NCBI GenBank assembly: GCA_947653315.1
Contig: CANTGP010000175.1
Span: 1-6,600 of the forward strand
DNA: 6,600 nt
Direction: 5' to 3'
Origin: an uncultured Lachnospiraceae bacterium
GTDB lineage: Bacteria; Bacillota; Clostridia; Lachnospirales; Lachnospiraceae
Under the pieces are notes generated by a model. It was not told the DNA's origin, made no database searches, and saw only the letters and a list, made by a program, of their open reading frames with translations. Numbering within the stretch: position 1 is the stretch's first letter; the number at the start of each line of letters is the position of its first letter. This document shows, in pieces, positions 4,806-6,600 of this stretch. A program made the translations under genes and the position numbers.

Positions 4806-6503
4806 TTATCCAATCAGCACGTTTTTCCCTTCAAACGCAAACCCGTATTTCCGTATGCGCCCTGCGGGAATCCCTTTTGCTTCCAAATCTGCGGCATATT
4901 TTTTTTCTTCAATCTGCAGAAGCGCCGCTTTCACCGTTTCCTCCAAATCCTTTTCCTTCTGCGGACGGCGGACTTTAAATTCCATGATAACCGCATCGTC
5001 TTTCCCGTTGCCCTTTCGCGGTTCCAACACCACGTCATAGCGTCCGAACCCGCTTTCACGGTTGGAGGTAATCGTATAACGGTCCGCCAAATCCACCATC
5101 AGCCCCAACACAAAACCATGATAAAAACGTTCCGGCTGTGACTTCCCCGAAGGTCTTTTGCCCGTATCAAAATTGCTGAAGGTATCACAGGCAACCCGGT
5201 TCATATACTCGTTCATGGCATCGATATCACCTGCCGTCAGCGCTTTAATGAAATCATTGTATTCGGGCGTATAATTCTTAAACCAGCCTTCAATCATATT
5301 CCGGAACATCAGCTTCACTTCCTTATTCGTCAGCTTAAGGACATATTCCTCCTTCCCGGTGTCCGGGTCCACGGTATGTTCCTCCGCCTTTAAGTACCCG
5401 CTGGCAAGCAGCAGGCTCCATACCGCATATTCGTTATGGTCAAGCTGGCTGAAAACAATCTGCTCGTCAATCCTGGTGCGGAGCGCCCCGCCGTTTAACA
5501 GGTCTTCCATGGTTATCTTTATGTCCTTGCTTCCCTCACGGACCAGTTTCCCCACAAGGCTGTTGCTGCTGGTGTTTGCCCAGTAGGTCGAAAACTTCTT
5601 TTTATCCAGAAAATTAATAATGGACCACGGGTTATAGATATCCGTCTTTTTCCCGAACGTAAATCCGTCATACCAGTCCTTCACTTTCCCTTCCCCTTCC
5701 GACAGCCCGAACTCCAGCAGGGATGCCGACACTTCTTCCTGCGTAAAGCCAAAGGCATCCTCATATTTGGTTGAGGTTGACGTTACCACCGTCAGGTTGT
5801 TTAAATCGGAAAAAATACTCTCCTTGCTTACCCTGGTAATCCCCGTCATCAGCGCCCTGTCCAGGTACGGGTTTGTCTTGAACGTGGCGTTAAACAGGTT
5901 CCTCATGAATGCCACGGTTTCCTCCCAGTACCCGTTGACATATGCCTCCTGCATCGGCGTGTCGTATTCGTCCAATAGGATAAGCACTTTCCTCCCGTAA
6001 TGCCTCATCAGCAGCTTGGAGAGCATGTGCAGCGACATTGCCGCGATGTCCTCGTCCATGTCCCTGGACACGGCGCGGAACATCTCCTTTTCCCGGTCGT
6101 CCATCAGACCCTCCGCCTCCAGGAGGTAATTATAATGGTTATACTGTTCATACAGCATACGGCACATCATCCGTCTCATGTCACGGAAATCCGCCGTCCC
6201 CTTCACGGGCGCAAAGGACAGGCTGATGACCGGGCAGGTCCCCTGAAGCTCCCGGTATTTTGCGTTTTTCCATATGTCCAGCGCTTCGAAGATTTCTCCG
6301 CCCCCGGCATATTCCACCGAAAAGAACCGTTCCACCATGTTCAGGGTCAGGGTTTTCCCGAAACGCCTGGGACGGGTGATTAACGTCACGCTGTCCCCGT
6401 TCTCCCACCATTCCCGGATAAAATCCGTCTTGTCCACGTAAAAGTAACCGTTCTCCCTTATGGATGCAAAATCCTGTATTCCTATCGCTACCGTCCTTGC
6501 CAT
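4806..6503 (-). CDS. AAA-ATPase-like protein with PD-(D/E)XK nuclease-like C-terminus (copy B)
   Basis: This is the promoter-proximal paralogue, 565 aa, with the same predicted domains as copy A. It has Walker A TRPRRFGKT (43-51), Walker B LILLDEYD (174-181) and the same middle region. The nuclease-like core here is D490 (FGRYDV), E508 and K510 (MEFKV), shifted by a two-residue insertion near 497-501. The C-terminal third differs from copy A at about 56 of 233 aligned positions, most densely around 425-460 and just after the E-x-K motif. The ATG at 6503 follows AGGGAG (6513-6518) at nine bases; an in-frame TTG at 6527 would place this motif inside the gene and is rejected. A good promoter lies directly upstream. 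Copy A starts 34 bp after the stop, so both are probably cotranscribed. I infer ATP hydrolysis coupled to nucleic-acid cleavage, but no substrate is known. Confidence 0.9.
   Translation of the reverse strand: MARTVAIGIQDFASIRENGYFYVDKTDFIREWWENGDSVTLITRPRRFGKTLTLNMVERFFSVEYAGGGEIFEALDIWKNAKYRELQGTCPVISLSFAPVKGTADFRDMRRMMCRMLYEQYNHYNYLLEAEGLMDDREKEMFRAVSRDMDEDIAAMSLHMLSKLLMRHYGRKVLILLDEYDTPMQEAYVNGYWEETVAFMRNLFNATFKTNPYLDRALMTGITRVSKESIFSDLNNLTVVTSTSTKYEDAFGFTQEEVSASLLEFGLSEGEGKVKDWYDGFTFGKKTDIYNPWSIINFLDKKKFSTYWANTSSNSLVGKLVREGSKDIKITMEDLLNGGALRTRIDEQIVFSQLDHNEYAVWSLLLASGYLKAEEHTVDPDTGKEEYVLKLTNKEVKLMFRNMIEGWFKNYTPEYNDFIKALTAGDIDAMNEYMNRVACDTFSNFDTGKRPSGKSQPERFYHGFVLGLMVDLADRYTITSNRESGFGRYDVVLEPRKGNGKDDAVIMEFKVRRPQKEKDLEETVKAALLQIEEKKYAADLEAKGIPAGRIRKYGFAFEGKNVLIG
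5514..6503 (-). repeat. 990-bp exact direct repeat, copy B
   Basis: This is the partner of 3782-4771, in the same orientation, with no mismatch seen on reading. It covers codons 1-330 of copy B, meaning the ATPase domain and the middle region up to EGSKDIKI. No inverted terminal repeats, transposase gene or target-site duplication flank either copy. Confidence 0.92.
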
Positions 6504-6541
6504 AAACCCAATCTCCCTGACCGCCAACCATATGTTATCCC

Positions 6542-6570
6542 ATTATACCATTTCCCGACAGTGGGTGCAA
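6542..6570 (-). promoter_or_regulatory. Extended -10 promoter for the ATPase-nuclease operon
   Basis: On the - strand, TTGCAC (6565-6570) and a perfect TATAAT (6542-6547) are 17 bp apart. TGG immediately before the -10 box (6548-6550) gives the extended TGnTATAAT form. Transcription should start near 6535, leaving a leader of about 32 nt with AGGGAG nine bases before the ATG at 6503. No comparable promoter was seen between copies B and A or before the reductase, which supports a B-A-gpr transcript. Confidence 0.75.
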
Positions 6571-6600
6571 AGTTTTCTTCTGCTTCCGCACGAAATCAAT

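Noticed and set aside
4772..4813. TTG start at 4813 for copy A, overlapping the end of copy B
   Set aside because: The added 14 residues are absent from copy B, and the ATG at 4771 has a strong ribosome site and begins the shared sequence.
3080..6503. Tandem repeats as a transposon or insertion sequence
   Set aside because: There is no transposase, no terminal inverted repeats and no target duplications; the repeated segment is coding sequence of an ATPase-nuclease.
3080..6503. Walker A without its first glycine as a sign of inactivity
   Set aside because: The form PRRFGK[ST] is normal for this ATPase-like family, and the lysine, threonine and Walker B acidic residues are present.
6504..6527. 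TTG start at 6527 for copy B
   Set aside because: The ATG at 6503 has AGGGAG nine bases upstream, and identity with copy A begins exactly there.

Overview
The window looks like chromosomal DNA of a Gram-positive anaerobe of the class Clostridia (Bacillota), most likely Lachnospiraceae-like. This rests on purine-rich AGGAGG-type ribosome binding sites, sigma-A type promoters, moderate G+C, and the pairing of a glnK-amt operon with members of the AAA-ATPase-like/PD-(D/E)XK family that is expanded in gut Clostridia. The taxonomic guess is inference; no rRNA or other marker gene is present.

Positions 1-259 are a control region. A near-consensus promoter (103-130) fires straight into a strong intrinsic-terminator hairpin with seven U residues (145-176), followed by a very G+C-rich, highly foldable leader (179-230). 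Then come glnK (260-598, a PII nitrogen sensor with an intact T-loop tyrosine) and amt (659-1948, ammonium transporter) on the + strand. Together they form the usual ammonium uptake and sensing module: GlnK reads 2-oxoglutarate/ATP/ADP and plugs the Amt channel when nitrogen is plentiful. A long hairpin at 1976-2011 closes this operon and separates it from everything downstream, which is on the - strand.

The - strand genes read from right to left. A clear extended -10 promoter (6542-6570) drives ATPase-nuclease copy B (4806-6503). After 34 bp comes paralogous copy A (3080-4771), and after 43 bp an aldo/keto reductase of the YghZ/Gpr type (2047-3036). The spacing suggests one transcript, but no functional link between the reductase and the ATPase-nucleases is evident.

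The most striking point is the relation between copies B and A. By direct reading they are identical over 990 bp (330 codons, from the ATG through the ATPase and middle region). They then diverge increasingly toward the C-terminal PD-(D/E)XK nuclease-like domain, where the proteins share roughly three quarters of their residues. This looks like recent gene conversion, or partial duplication with recombination, that homogenised the ATPase half while leaving two distinct nuclease ends. The second notable point is the terminator directly behind the glnK promoter, which implies control by conditional termination.
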